NCBI GenBank assembly: GCA_027422505.1
Contig: JAPQWV010001363.1
Coordinates: 1 to 64,000, forward strand
DNA length: 64,000 nt
Source: Craterostigma plantagineum
Lineage: Eukaryota > Streptophyta > Magnoliopsida > Lamiales > Linderniaceae
Reading direction: 5' to 3'
Position 1 is the first letter of the stretch. Every line of letters starts with the position of its first letter. A program made the translations under genes and the position numbers. This document shows positions 1 through 12,693 of the stretch, in pieces. The notes beneath the pieces were generated by a model, which did no database searches, was not told the DNA's origin, and worked only from the letters and a program-made list of their open reading frames with translations.

Positions 1-1031
1 TATTTATTCTACTTACGAGCCCATTGATGATTCTGTAGTACTCAGCTCCGCCGAGCAGCACAACCTCGGCGACCACGGCGACTACTAAGTTGATGGGAAT
101 GTTCTTACCGAAGTAGTTCAGAGTGTTACCGTCTAGAAGCAATGCACCAGTCTACAATGATAGAAGCATAAAAAAACTTGAAAAACTCTCAAGGCAATGG
201 CGGTAAGCATAGGTTAAAGATGTGTGTGTGTAATACTTTGAACCAAACTGCTTCGGGCCCACAGTTGGCACCGAATCTGTTGAAGGCCTCGGGGATGACG
301 AAGCCGCGGCTCCGAGCATGGCCCACCTTGCGTGGATGAGCTCATATGCTTGGTATCTGTGAAGAAGAAGGCCATACATAACATAAGAGATTTTAAGGCA
401 TATTTCTCCTTCTCAGTGTAAGAATTGGACAGATTATCTTACTTGGCGAAGTCCTCGGGTTCTTGCTGAGGCCGAATGGATCGTATCCATAGCTGCACGG
501 ATCGAATGCACACACACACACACATTATGATCAGAAGGGCAAGTAAAAATCGAATCTTTTTCGAAGGAATTTTTCGAGAGGGAATCGTATATATATAGAG
601 CTTTGCTTTACTCTCCAGGGACTTCTCCGTTCAAATATTCTGGGATTTCAGATCTGTCCAACAAGCCGTCGGCAAGAAAATCCTCCTGTCAGGGCCTAAA
701 TCGAAGCAAAAAAAGTTCAAAAATTCAAATCAATTTCTTTAATTGAAGTGAACTTCCTATCTATATATACGTAGCTGCTAATAGCTTCAAGAAACTGCTT
801 AAAGTACTAAGTACTTACCGTACCACTTGGCGAGCTCGTCGTCGAGGGCGGAGGACGACGCAGCGGCAGGCTTAGCCTTTTTGGCCGGCGGAGCAGGTTT
901 CTTGGAGAAGAGGGCCACGGTTTTGACGGCGGCTGGGGCCGACGGAGACGGAGCAGGCCGGGAAGCGCCGCCGGCGAACTTGAGAGGGTTGCCCATCATC
1001 TGGGACACGCCGAGGGGGAGGAAGCTGCCAT
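1..1031 (-). CDS. LHCB5: Chlorophyll a/b-binding protein CP26 (LHCB5), 3' end outside window
   Basis: Minor antenna protein of photosystem II in the thylakoid membrane; it binds chlorophylls a and b and links LHCII trimers to the core. Exons read on the minus strand at about 796-1031 (transit peptide with [14 protein letters not shown], then DELAKWYG), 610-695 (RRIF..., [13 protein letters not shown]), 440-490 (YGYDPFGL), 245-360 ([17 protein letters not shown], the first LHC helix with its chlorophyll-binding Glu and Arg) and 13-155 ([30 protein letters not shown]). The start at 1031 gives the usual Met-Ala N-terminus. The last helix lies beyond base 1. Four exons each lack one base relative to the conserved reading (near 1013, 664, 466 and 305), mostly in G or C runs. 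Because the residues on both sides are perfectly conserved, I think these are consensus errors rather than decay. Family identity is certain; whether the allele is intact is not. Confidence 0.93.
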
Positions 1032-1169
1032 CTTCTTCAGCTACGAGCCAATGTATGTTGACAGAGAGAATAAAAATCGAAGCTTTGAAACTGAGATGGT
1101 AGTAATTACATAATTGAGGTATTATTTATGGTGATTAAGGAGGCGAGGGGTGTGGACGACGGCGTGCCA

Positions 1170-1245
1170 GCTGGCACGGCGTTTGATTGGTCTGTAATCT
1201 GATTAAGCTCTCTGATAGGTTGGGAGTGGATGACGTGGCAGATCA
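1170..1245 (-). promoter_or_regulatory. Putative LHCB5 promoter elements (CCAAT-type and ACGT core)
   Basis: About 140-210 bp upstream of the LHCB5 start there is, read on the minus strand, an ACCAATCA box (about 1186-1193) and a GCCACGTCA element (about 1228-1237). CCAATCA and ACGT-core (G-box-like) motifs are recurrent in promoters of light-regulated LHC genes. The assignment rests on position and motif only. Confidence 0.4.
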
Positions 1246-1315
1246 TAGATGTATGTTTTCTTGCGATTTGGATAGCGTCTCCTATCCACACCACGAATAT
1301 CATCAGACACAGTGA

Positions 1316-1318
<3 letters not shown>

Positions 1319-1354
<36 letters not shown>
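1319..1354. repeat. (TG)18 microsatellite
   Basis: A perfect TG dinucleotide run in the spacer upstream of LHCB5 (1,032-1,849). The rest of that spacer is AT-rich and shows no gene. Confidence 0.97.
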
Positions 1355-1357
<3 letters not shown>

Positions 1358-1849
1358 TTTCCACATGCGATGCGATTTACATCCACAACGAAAAAAAATC
1401 TGTCTTGCTATGCTACGGTAAAAAGCTCGAATTTTTTTCTTTTAGAAATGAACCATGTTATAGCTCAAGCTCAACCTCGAAGAAAAACATTTAAGCTAAA
1501 AAGCTCGAAAATGTTAAAAAGAATATTAAAGATTAAGAAAAAGGACCTTTTTTCGGTAAGTTGCGACGGCGATCTCAATTTCGAAGTCTTTTTTTCACCC
1601 ATATCTTCACTTATTTAAAACTTAAGACCTTTTTAGTAGGGTTTTCTTCTGGTAAATTGAAATTTCAGAGGTACCTTTTTTCTTTGTCTGTCTTTCTTGA
1701 GTGAGAATTACTAGAAATCTTAATGCTACCAATGCCAATGTTCCGTATTCGTACATTATTCGCATCATTATTGTTGGGATTTTCCATACAAATATTTTGT
1801 GAGAAATTCGAAAAGCGATGAAACATAGGCAAGCAAGGAGGGTCATTCG

Positions 1850-2082
1850 TCAGTCGAATTTGTAGTGTTTATCGACGGCTTCTGAAACATCCCAAGTGCA
1901 GCTGAGTCCTTTGGGGAAGACGACCAAGTCGCCGGCGCCGATCTCCACCGCCTCGTCGGAGCCATCATCGGGGATGACCTTCACCTTTCCCTCCAGCAGG
2001 TAGCAGGTCTCCCTCGAAGAGTACGTCCATGGAAACTTGCTCGGCGGACATCCCCACCTACAAAATACATACATATATGTAC

Positions 2083-2131
<49 letters not shown>

Positions 2132-2450
2132 CTTTTACTAACTTTGACCAAGAGCGAACGCCAAGCTCAGAGAGCTGAGATTCAGAGGGATTCCTAACGA
2201 CTTCAATACCAGACTGTGTCTTCGTCTTCCCTTCTGAGCTGCTGCTGCTGTAACTGAGACATCGAATGATTGAACTCTTCCGCCGCCGACAGAATCCACT
2301 TGTTGTTGTCAGGGCAACTGATCTCTTCTTCTTCGAACCACTTTCCCCCCAAACTACACAGCGAAGACCTTTTTGCCTCGTGATTTTGGGACATGCTTCG
2401 ATGTTGTTACCATAATAGCAAGCACCGATACTAGCAGCAGCCATTGCCAT
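1850..2450 (-). CDS. Plastid-type RmlC-like cupin protein (At4g10300-like)
   Basis: Two-exon gene. Exon 1 is 2143-2450 and exon 2 is 1850-2057; the phase-2 junction joins AA to G and restores a Lys codon, giving 171 aa with no frame break. Residues 1 to about 85 are Ser/Arg/Lys-rich and low in acid, as in a plastid transit peptide. The rest is a single cupin (Cupin_3 type) with GCPPSKFPWTY, ETCYLLEGKVKV, GDLVVFPKGLSCTWDV and HYKF. Small plant cupins of this type are conserved from algae to angiosperms, but their reaction is unknown to me. The canonical metal-binding His set is mostly absent, with only Glu and Cys at such positions, so catalysis is doubtful. The intron carries a 44-bp AG repeat. 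Confidence 0.88.
2087..2130. repeat. (AG)22 microsatellite in the cupin intron
   Basis: A perfect AG run inside the short intron (2058-2142), ending 11 bp from the intron's 5' splice site. Length changes here would alter intron size but not the coding sequence. Confidence 0.97.
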
Positions 2451-2809
2451 TCTCAGCTCAATCTCCCTTCTTTTTTTCCTCCTCAGTACATATTTATTTT
2501 ATTTATATTTATCGAAAATATTGTTGCTGGCGTTTCGTTTTAGAAGATAAGGCAATATTCAATACATCCACCCGATGCCAAGGCAGGAGAACTCAACGAC
2601 ACAAAAATATTTGACATTTTATTTATTTTCTTGAACGAGGAACCGAAGATATCCAGTTGTAACTGACAAAGGAATTGCATGTCAATGTGGGCTCTTACAT
2701 GAACATCCTATTTATCTTTTCCCTCTCCTATGATAGCGAAAAAAGCAACAAAAAAAAAAATTACTAACATGGTAAGTTGTATGGTCTGTCTTGACTTGAT
2801 CTATATATA
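2451..2809. other. Spacer between CLPX 3' end and cupin promoter
   Basis: About 360 bp of AT-rich DNA holding the cupin's 5' flank and the CLPX 3' UTR. An ATATATAT stretch lies just past the CLPX stop. I see no further gene. Confidence 0.6.
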
Positions 2810-5800
2810 TCAGACGACGGCCTTCGAAATCGATTGCTGTTCGGAAAGGTATCTCTCTAAAGCACCGTCTCCGCGAAGAATTTTACAGCCGTAAGTAGGC
2901 AAACCGCCCGCCGAACTCATTGGTTCTTCGTCGACTACAACAGCATCTACTCTATCTTTCCCAGTTTTTGTGTCTGGAATCTGAAAATGAATATGGTATA
3001 GCAAGCAAACTCAATGCATGAGAGGCTAATAGCCGATTTGTAAACACTTCAGGAATCAGTCGGTTACTATACCTCGTACATAGCGTCTGTGAGGAGGCTT
3101 TCCAATATGGATCTCAATCCTCTAGCGCCAGTGTTTTTCATCATTGCTTTGTTAGAAATCATTCGTAAGGCTTTCTCTGTGAAATGCAGCTTCACCTGGA
3201 GGAGAGTTTTATTAGGGGAGATGATTTATTTCGATAATGTCCAGAATTAAGATGGGTTGATTGAGAGAAAAAATGTCATCAATAAGTAAGGCCTACGTTG
3301 TTCATGTCGAATAGTTTCTTGTACTGCCTACCGAGGGCATTTTTCGGTTCTGTCATGACCTGTCAATGAAGAAGAGACATAGTAAAGCAAATATAATGGA
3401 AACCGAGATAGTCATCGTAAAAGGTAAATTTCAATTGGACAACATCATGTACGCAGCCAGGAAATATGAGAAAATCAGACTTGTCTGAATACCTGAAGAA
3501 GTTGCGCTTCAGTAAGGGGTGCCAAACTAACCAAAATTGGGAAGCGTCCAACAAACTCGGGTATGAGGCCATACGCAACAAGGTCGCCACTTTCAACCTG
3601 AAAAATAACCGTGGGTTATATATGTTCAGCTTGTGATAAAACCTTGAAAATCAGTAATTTATAAGGAGTTTTCAGTCTTACAAAATCCAGTAAAGATGAT
3701 GTTACTTCAGCACGAATTGCTCCACCACCTGCCCTCATGTTAGCACGTACAGGAGCTCCGAACCCAATTGAAGAATCCTGTCGTCTGGTGAAACAAACAA
3801 ATTCAGATCTGACAACTGCAATCATCCAAGATGATAGAAAATAGCTATTAAAATGTAATGACATGCTAACAATAGACTAGGAACTGGCGCAGAAGGAGAT
3901 CACCTTTCGGAAATAGTTTTATCTAAATCAACAAAAGCTCCTCCACATATAAAAAGGATGTCTTTAGTATCTATCTGGAGTAAAAAAAGAAAAAGAAAAG
4001 TAAGTAATTGATTATACTCTTGGCAAAAAGAAAGGACTATAATTACTAAACCAGAATCAATCGTAAGGCTGGGGAGAGGGAAGGATGGAGAGAGGGTTTA
4101 GTTTCCAAGTACAACTAGAGCCGAAAAGTTTAGACAATTTTTTTGAGCGATTATAAACCTGCAACTGACTAGTCCCATTCCCCAAATGCATATAAGTGTC
4201 ATATTGATAGTAGAGAAGCAATAGAGCTCCAACTACTTATTGATGGAATTCATTAAAAATCGATAAGAACAGAAGGCACTGAAGAATACAATACCTGAAT
4301 ATTATCACCTCGAGGGTGCTTCCTTGCCTTTTTCTGGAACATTTACTATCTGACATAAAATTGTAACCAAAATGATTTCTTGAAATCGGGAACAGAGACA
4401 CCAGTTTAATCAGTGGACAGAATACTGTCTTCACCAAAGTCATGGGAACTTAATTACAGGTGTCAGTATAATTACCATCCTTTGACTATTGTTCTAAGTG
4501 GTGGTACAGGATCACCAATTGAAAATCACAAAAGATGGAATCAACTGATCATTAACTCCAAAGCTTAAAATAAATTAAAGATAATTGTTAACCATAAAAC
4601 CTTGACAAAGAGGTTATGCGTGAAACAGGTATGCTAACCAAGTACCAATATTTATGGTAAGGAAACTATCAACTCACAGTTCCTTCCAGCATTTTTAAAA
4701 GCGCCTGCTGAACACCCTCCCCAGAAACATCTCTACTGATGTTTGAGCTCTCGGCCTGATATTAATACAAAAATATGAAACATTCAGTATATGAAGTATA
4801 TTTCTTTTAGAAAAAACACATGTAACATCAAAGATCATATTGAGGAAGAGAACCTTCTTGGTTATCTTATCAATTTCATCAATGTACACCATTCCTTGTT
4901 GCGCAGCTTGCACATTAAATTCGGCAACCTTAAGCAAAAGACCAGCCATCATATAGACTTTGTAAATGATATAGGAGAAACAACAGAAAATGCAAACAAA
5001 AACAAATCCAGGAATCTACATATTCACATACTAGATGATATGACCAGAAGAGCATCAATGCCAATCATTTACTTAGCCTTCATTTTTATTAACTCATAAA
5101 TATGAAGTAAGAATTAACGACATACTGTGAGTAGTTTGTACAATATTGATTCGACATCTTCACCTACATAACCAGCCTGCATGACAAAGTCTTGGTCAGT
5201 AATATTCCCATCATTGCAAGTTCTTAAGCATTAGACGGCCATATTCAAATAAATTATCAAACTGCAGCAACAGAGAAATATTCAGATTAAGTACAAATAA
5301 TGGGGAACACAATAGCATATAGTCCACAGTCAGGCTTCAGACACAAGCACAATACAAAGTGGAATGATAATCACTACCTGTGTGAAAGTAGTTGCATCAG
5401 CAATGACAAACGGTACATTGACAAAACGTGCCAGCGTTTTTGCTAGCAGTGTTTTTCCTATTTACCAAGCTATAAAGATTCAGAAAAATACACTATACAA
5501 AAAATACAACAAATAAAACATATAAGCACATTTGAACTGTGAGTTTAATTAGTAATCATACCTGAACCAGTTGGGCCCATCAAGAGCACATTGCTTTTTC
5601 TAATTCAACATTATCGTCACCATCTAATCCAGATGATTCAACTTCTGACCTAATAAATAAATTTAGAACGTAAAACTCACGCATGTAACTGAATTTTCAT
5701 TTATCTTTTTCCTCCTAAATAGATATTTGATCAATTAGCAATGAGGAACTAACCCTTTCCCGAAAGAAGCTTGATAGATCCTTTTGTAATGGTTATACAC

Positions 5801-7021
5801 AGCAACCGATAGTGCCTGCCAGTTTAACAATTCTTCAAAGTGTGTACAAGTGAAATGACGAAGGGTCAACATATTTATATGATGCCTAAATCGATAGCTT
5901 AAAAGAGGCAATCACCTGATTCCAGTAAAAGACATGTCAATTTAAGGCTATAGATGCATGCTTAATAAATCGATACCAATCGAAATCAATCACACAATTA
6001 ATTTCATATGCTTCATACGGTGTAGGACTATTTCTAGTAACATGATCTATCAGCGTAAAACGGCAACAGAATGAAATTTAGATGACAGGGACAGCAATGA
6101 CAAACACTAAACTCAATGGCGACATGAGGAAAAGTTGAAAACAAAGAAGCACGGCCACCTTTTGGCACGTTCCTGGCCAATAACAAATTTGTCAAGTCCC
6201 TTGCAGATCTCTTTGGGTGTAGGTAACTTACTGCCAAGATTTGAACCACCCCAAGTGTTCTTGTCTCCATTCTTCATAGCATGAGCAGCACCAACATTGG
6301 TTCGTCTTGATGATGCTCGGACAACATTAAGACCAGGGGCAAAAGGTGGACCAGGTGGCGTATGCACTGCAATCGTCCTGGGCGGTGGTGGCCAGTTCTC
6401 GGGAGGCTCGTTTCCATACGACCTCAAGGTTTCCAGAAAGAGGGCCTGATCATCCTTTGAAGTTCAGAAAAATTGTCGTTAGAAGAATAACTATTGGCAC
6501 TAATCCGGCCAATCTCGATGAAGCTTCCCTGAAGAGGGAAAATCTTCGATGGCTTCAAGTAATAGGCCGTTTTACAATTAGGGCAGAGATTTACTGCCTG
6601 GAAAGTGCCATCCCCTGCTTCGTCTTGCCCATTTTTGTAGCAGCATTATTAGGGTCATCAAGTGAATCGTTTGTGATCTTCTTGCTAACACTATCGTCAC
6701 CATTACCACCAACAATGTGATCTTCGGGCGACGAGGGAGGAGCGGTGAGGTGGTGGGGACGGTTGGTAAAGAGAATATCCATTTGCTTGGAGCAACGAGG
6801 GCAGTTGATCTCAGCCTTGATCTTTCTGATGGCACTGCGCTGGTCACCGCCACTACGGTTCCATTTGTATCTCTCTGGATTCCAAGGAAGGATGCTCTCC
6901 TCCTCTCTACGTATGAACAATTCACGGTCAAGAAACGACGAAGACTCTGTAATTGTGAAAACTCCACCTCCCATAGCTTCTCTCCAGCCCCACAACATCG
7001 CACAGTTTTTTCCATCTCCAA
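2810..7021 (-). CDS. CLPX: Mitochondrial ATP-dependent Clp protease ATPase subunit CLPX
   Basis: AAA+ unfoldase that feeds substrates to the ClpP peptidase in the mitochondrial matrix. A 5' exon (about 6434-7021) encodes a presequence and a zinc-binding segment with paired Cys motifs (NCPRCSKQM and [10 protein letters not shown]). Next come [15 protein letters not shown] and the AAA+ N-terminal helix [17 protein letters not shown] (about 6165-6300). Walker A reads [18 protein letters not shown] across an intron at about 5460-5570, followed by [16 protein letters not shown] (about 5130-5176), Walker [11 protein letters not shown] (about 4850-4935), the [21 protein letters not shown] exon (4680-4756), [10 protein letters not shown] (about 3680-3787), [15 protein letters not shown] (about 3492-3597) and [15 protein letters not shown] at the C-terminus. 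About 12 exons. Single-base gaps break frame near 6630 (A run), 6430 (G run), 5597 (A run) and 4330 (G run). The start is either 7021 or 6998. Confidence 0.93.
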
Positions 7022-7957
7022 ACTCCCGACATGTCTATATACCTCGTCAGATCTCGTTCAGATTACAAACAACCCTCCTTTATTGAAAACGAACTTCTCA
7101 ACACTACTTCCTTATTCTACTCGGCGCCTAGATCACACTATACCTACTATTGGGACATGTACAATCACAACCTAATTCTCTAATCTCATGTATTCAGCGT
7201 ACGAGAAAGAGCCCACATGAATCGAATGACAACGAATAAAAGCACCAGCAGCTATGAATAAGACGAATTGAATTACGGAAGAATTGAAGTCAAAATCAGT
7301 ACATCGTTCAATGGATTGATCCGTATGACTCAAATAGATAGAATCACAACACCGTAGGATTCCTGACGTGGCATTTTCAGGCGCCTTTATTCATCTGATT
7401 TCTCCTCCATTATTCATTCCATCCTCATTCACAGGGTGTCCACTCACTTTGACGAGCAAGACGGCGATTCCATGAAATCCTCTCCACGTCAATCAATCAA
7501 GTGCGTGTCAACAACTGCTACTTATAACGCCAGAACGAAATTTGCGTTCCAGAGCAAGCTTACAGTGATTGGACAGACATTACCCCCTATTTTTACAGGT
7601 TTAATTAAACATTTAATAAAAAAACTAATCCATTAACCGATTTACTTTTATAACCTTATGCTATGGATTTCACAACCAGCACGAGAAGCGTCTGTCGGAT
7701 CAAAATTTATAGGACTAAAATTACACGCATGAAGCAGGTTGGCATCAAAATGTTGATAAAAGTTTTACGAATTAACAAAATTACTAGTATACTAGTTCAA
7801 ATTGCAGTTGTAGAATATTAAAAGGACCAACTATGCAATTTCACTGCGTCTCTCTTGCGCGACTGCTGCTTCGTATTTCCCAAATTACCCCTGAGAGTAT
7901 GCGTATATAAGACGTTTGAAGGTAGCGCCAAACGACAAACTTTGCAGCTAGCTAACA
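7022..7957. other. Divergent promoter region between CLPX and the Spc25-like gene
   Basis: 936 bp, AT-rich, with no coding potential I trust. A TGACGTGGCA element lies near 7366. A TATA box (GTATATAAG, about 7901) precedes the plus-strand gene. Confidence 0.55.
7925..7932 (+). promoter_or_regulatory. E2F-type site GCGCCAAA in the Spc25-like 5' leader
   Basis: GCGCCAAA is the reverse complement of the plant E2F consensus TTTGGCGC. It lies about 20 bp downstream of the TATA box and 26 bp upstream of the start codon, close to the expected transcription start. E2F sites at this position are typical of S/G2-phase plant genes, which fits a kinetochore role. Confidence 0.55.
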
Positions 7958-8304
7958 ATGGAGGAGCTTTTTCAGTACATGAAGACTTTCCGTACCCAAA
8001 TCAACGGTATGCTCCTCTCTCTTTCTCTCTCTCTCCCTCCCTCATGGACTTGCCTACTTGTTTCAATCAATTTGACGAGATCACTGGCGTAGAATTTCTG
8101 ATTCTCTCATTAATATAATGATAATGATGATCGTGTTCGTGTTAGGCGTGAATCTTCTCACTAAAATTAGTCGAATTGCTGGAATTTACTGTTTCTCCTT
8201 TGGCAGATGTGGCTGATCAAGCTGCGAAGATTTCGGTTGAAGAGCATATGCACAGCACTACCATCAACAATCTCCGTACAGATATTGATTTAGGTTTTCT
8301 AGTC

Positions 8305-8356
<52 letters not shown>

Positions 8357-9911
8357 AATCTCTACTGTTTCTGTGATAATGGATGAAGTTATTTTCCCAT
8401 TGTAAAATTCAGTGAAGAGAGAAGGTAGTCAAGTTAAGGATGAAATTGCTCAGATCACCAAACAAAAGGATCAAACATGTTCAGATATTTTGGAAAAACA
8501 GAGAAAAATAGCCTTACTTGAATCAGACTCTTCCATGCTCAGTCAGGTGAACTTATGTCGCTGCATGTATTTTTCTTCAATGCTAAGATAATTTGACTCT
8601 GTTTTGGTGCAGACGCTGGAGCTTATGCAACAAGAAAAAATTAGCTTGTCCGCGAAGCATCAGCACTCGAGGTAACTAAAGGTTACTGATTTTGTCAAAC
8701 GAGGAAATATTCTACGCTGAAACTGTGGAACCTTTTTGTTTCCCATGATAGTGCATATTATGCCAGGTTCTAGAGGATATATCTGGTCAGCTAAATGCTT
8801 ATAAGGTTTGCAGTCTTATCTCATGGCAAGCAAGACGTTGTTTGATTATTTTCGACATGTAATCGATCAAAAAATCGAAATGTGCAGGACCAGATAAGGG
8901 CTAAGGTGTGTTGGGGAGTACATTGTATCTACTGAGGTAACTGTGCACTTCATATCACAAACGTATCTTCCTAATTTATTTGAAAAACCATGCAGGAGAC
9001 TGAAAATGCATCTCCAGAAAAAGGTACCCCTCCACATGCTTATGATTTGTCTTTCCTTTTTTTTGGATTCTTATTGGTTGAAGACAGTTGAAGCAGTGAC
9101 ATATTACTCTTTAAATATGTTGTAAAGTCATTTTCTGGTTTAGTACTGATTGCATCCATAGCAAGGTTTCAGCTAACTTGATAGCCAAACGTTGAAAGGT
9201 TTTAGTTCTATCGGTTCGACAGTTTTCTAGTACTTTCAACTTAGATGCTCTGAAAGAGCGTCTGTTTGCGTATATTTGATTGATTGTTTGTGTATAATTT
9301 CAACAGTCCCAGAGGCCACGGGTCAACCTGCATCTACAAATTTGCAAGCTGCTCGGGCCAAGTTTGATGAGATACAACAGCGACTATCAGATGTTGCTGT
9401 GGAGAATGATAAGGTGTGTCAATTAAGCTTCATTTCGTTCTCAAAAAAAAAGAATTGCTTTCTAGACTTTGATGTATTTTGTAACTATCGGATCAATACT
9501 ATATGTGTTGGCGTTTCAGCTGAGGCAGTCTATGGAGCTAGTGAAGAACAAAATTACCTGCTTTAAGGTGACCAATAACGTAGTTATTAACATTGCATCA
9601 TCTGATAATAATAACAATGTGATGGATGGGTGATTGCAGAAGGAAATAGGGGACATGGAGGGGAGAAGCTTGGAAGAGGAACTCCACGGACTTATATCTG
9701 ACAAAGCTGGAGTATCCGAATATGAGCAATCGCTGCACCTCCAAATCTCGAGATTGAAAGTGAGCTTTTCTTTTTTATTCACGACGAAAAATAAACCCGT
9801 CTATGAATTTGTACATCATCACGGACGAGGTACCTTTGGCTGCAGGCTATATCTCACTCGGTTACATGCCCTTGCGGGGAGGAATACAAGGTTAACCTTG
9901 GATCTATATAA
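7958..9911 (+). CDS. Coiled-coil protein, candidate kinetochore subunit SPC25-like
   Basis: Multi-exon gene. Exon 1 from ATG 7958 encodes MEELFQYMKTFRTQIN; later exons encode DVADQAAKISVEEHMHST (about 8207-8290), VKREGSQVKDEIAQITKQK (about 8415-8548), TLELMQQEKISLSAKHQ (8614-8672), VPEATGQPASTNLQAARAKF (9306-9413), LRQSMELVKNKITCFK (about 9520-9567), EIGDMEGRSLEEELHGLI (about 9640-9760) and CPCGEEYKVNL before the stop at 9909-9911. The protein is heptad-rich almost throughout and ends in a small CxCGEEYKV module. I recall this layout from the plant family annotated as SPC25, part of the NDC80 outer-kinetochore complex, but a homology search would be needed to be sure. The E2F-like site upstream agrees with cell-cycle expression. 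Part of one middle exon (8760-9005) is unclear. Confidence 0.6.
8309..8353. repeat. (CT)22 microsatellite in an intron of the Spc25-like gene
   Basis: A CT run directly after the exon ending in NNLRTDIDL. It lies between coding blocks, so it is intronic. Confidence 0.95.
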
Positions 9912-10089
9912 ATGGCTTGTTTGGCTGGGGAAACAAGAAAATCGATAACTCAACACTGTTTCGTATTTTGTTCGAATAATCATCTGTCTTACAAGCTTCA
10001 ATCCAGTGACAAACAAGATGCGAAGATGCAACGATGGCATTAACCAAACAGTGTAAGTTTCATCAAATCCATAACTAACCTTGAGGAGT

Positions 10090-12693
10090 TTATTTTTTGG
10101 TCTTGTCAAGAACTTCAATGTATCTCTTGTGACGCCGTACTGCTCGACAAGGTACCTCGCCAGATCATCAATGACACCGCCTTGTACCAAAACCTCAAGC
10201 CCCTTTTACCTATATATATTCAACATAATATCACCAGCCCACCATCCAAAGGATAAGTTGCCACACAAAAAAATCAATGGGTTATATGAAATTAGTAGGA
10301 AAAAGCAATACCAGGTAGCTCTGCTACGGTTGTGCTACAAGCAAATTTCTTCTGAAGCTCGGGAGCCAAACTTTCAGGATCTATTAAAAAGGACTCCACG
10401 CCCGAAAGCTTCGTAACTTTCTTATTCCCTTGCCTGCGCTCCGTAACTATTTGAATTGGTTCAGAGCGCCTTTTCGAATGACCGAGTCGCTCCCTCTCAT
10501 CACTATGTGGTGAGCTTGCATTCGATTGACAAAGGTTTGCCTTATATCCTTCTTACTAATTTCAGTCGGATACATTGCGCCTTTTTTAATGGCACCCTTG
10601 AACAAAGCGTCGCACAGGGAAGCATCTAAGACGACGACTGAGTTGTTCGTTTCCTTGACAAGCTTCTCTTTTTCGATGTATCCAAAGACAACTTCGGAAG
10701 CTTCCGAAGCAGTGAACAGTTTTCCTGTGTCTTCTCCCATGGCTGCAAAGATCTGAACGACGTGCGAACTCGGCTTGTAAAGCTCGGCAACCTCCACTGT
10801 TTTATCAGAAGGCCCATCGCTGGGATTTTGTTGGTGGGCTGCTCGTTCTTCACGGCCTTCCTCTTCTCTGGCTTGAAAGACGTATATTCCGCGTGGGTGC
10901 GATTGACTGAGGAAAGAACCACCTCTTTTTTGTGTTTGTCCTCTTTGACAGAAATCTGATCATGCCATAAGATGCATGAATAAGTTATCACAAAATGTCG
11001 ACTTTCGTGTTGAAGAAAGGCGTATGAAGAAAATATAAATGTGATTACCAGCCCATTAGCAGCTCTAGACTGTAGCCACTTGGATAACTTTTTGTACGAT
11101 GACTTCTTTATGTCCAGTGTAACGCCTGGAGGCCTGCAAGGCAACACATGGCCAGACCTGTGGCAGCAGAGAAACAAGGTGTTTTATTAAAACACAAACT
11201 CGATATTCAACAGACGATTAGAAAAGGTCTGTGTATGATTACCATAACGTACTGCCTGGCATCGGAAGATCTTTGTCTTTGACCGTCGTATGCAGGGCTT
11301 GCAATAGGCATTGGTCTAATAGTGCATCAATGTCCTCAACAGATAAAGAATGCTGATCATCCACATTCGTTTCGGCATTTGAAGAAGGATTCTCACTAAC
11401 CTGCAAGTCGTGCATGGCAGTGTTTATCTGTTCTTCGTTAACCTCATTTCTAACGGTTGAGTCTTCAGTTGCTGCAGAACCAATATCGGAAGGTATGGCA
11501 TTGGAAGCACCAGCATCTCGCACGGGCTCATTGGAGGTTGCATTAATGGGACCCACTGCTGAATTATCTTCGTTCATATCTGAAGTCTGACCAGCAGATG
11601 ATAAAGCAGGGTCCTCAAACACAACATCATCCAAAAATCCAGCGTTTGGAACGTAGCAATTCTCAGCAGATTCCCTGGAGAAAAAGAGGATATAAATTGA
11701 ACCTGTGTTTTGCATCTGAGATCAATGGTAAGAATTGATGGGGTGGAGTTAGCAGAAGCTGTTACCAAAGTGTATCACGATAATGGTGAGATATCTTCAA
11801 CGCCTTCCCACGTAAACCCGCATTTAGTGCTGCAGTGCTGCTCATGGTGGTGGTGCCTACCTGATAAAGTTACGTTCTTTTTCGCATCGAGATAACTTTT
11901 GTGATCTATCATAGCAACAGATACATCCTCTCATGGCTCATGTACTTACAGCAATTGGTGCTAAATTACCAGGAACTTTGACAGCCCAAAGTTCACCGCA
12001 GAAAAAGATGGAAAACCTTCGGCAGGAAAAAGGATCCCTGGAAACATCAAATCGGCTCCTCCAATCACATATCTAGAAACTTCTCCCCCTTTCAACATAA
12101 ACGAAGGCAATAGATCCGGCACCTTCCACAGAGCGTAAACTGACGTAAAAAACATAAGGCATACGTCAACCGAACTGAAGTATTTAACAAAGACAGGAAA
12201 AACATCAGAAGACGAGAACCTTGCTTTCATTTGCGCGAATCGATAAAATACCTGTGGGGCAAATTTCTGAGCCTCGTCCATCGGTATCGAAGAACATGGG
12301 ACAATCACCTTCGAGGCCATAGACGAGAACCGGTTTGGATACTTCGACAAGATTACTTCCACCTAAATAACAACACGGCAACAAACGACAACGCAAAAGC
12401 TCAAGTTTCAGCTTCTAAAGTCATCTATAGGATAGCCAAGAGGATTATTATTTCCTCTTTTGCACTATACCAAAAGCACATGAGCAATGGAATACATCCA
12501 AGAAATGCAGGGAAGCTGCATCGATCAGCTAAAGAAATTCGAAAACAAGAAGAAAAACCTTCGGGGGAAGTAGAAGATCAATGCGATTATCGTCGACGTT
12601 GGGGAATCGTTCCTTGATCGAGCGTCTCAACTTCTTGCGGTCAGCTCCTGACAGTCGCTGTTGCGATTTCACCTCTGCAGCCTTCCTAAACAT
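10090..12693 (-). CDS. EIF2D: Eukaryotic translation initiation factor 2D (ligatin type)
   Basis: Factor that delivers initiator or other tRNAs to the 40S P site independently of eIF2-GTP and helps recycle ribosomes; cytosolic. The start at 12693 gives MFRKAAEVKSQQRLSG then ERFPNVDDNRIDLLLPPK. The following exons read VLVYGLEGDCPMFFDTDGRG and VYALWKVPDLLPSFMLKGG (DUF1947/PUA region, about 12000-12360), VGTTTMSSTAALNAGLRGKA (about 11790-11880), YVPNAGFLDDVVFEDP and an acidic linker (about 11250-11675). The SWIB/MDM2-like region has DIKKSSYKKLSKWLQSR (about 11050-11130), then SVNRTHAEYTSFKPEKRKAV. The C-terminal SUI1 domain ends with VLVQGGVIDDLARYLVEQYG (about 10135-10190). One base appears to be missing near 10127, just before the final short tail and stop at 10090. 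The gene is divergent from the RRM gene across a 536-bp spacer. Confidence 0.93.

Noticed and set aside
827..1102. Plus-strand open frame antisense to LHCB5 exon 1
   Set aside because: Shadow of the GC-rich transit-peptide exon on the other strand.
1312..1494. Open frames through the TG repeat encoding Cys-Val repeats
   Set aside because: Product of the microsatellite; no start context, splice sites or conserved text.
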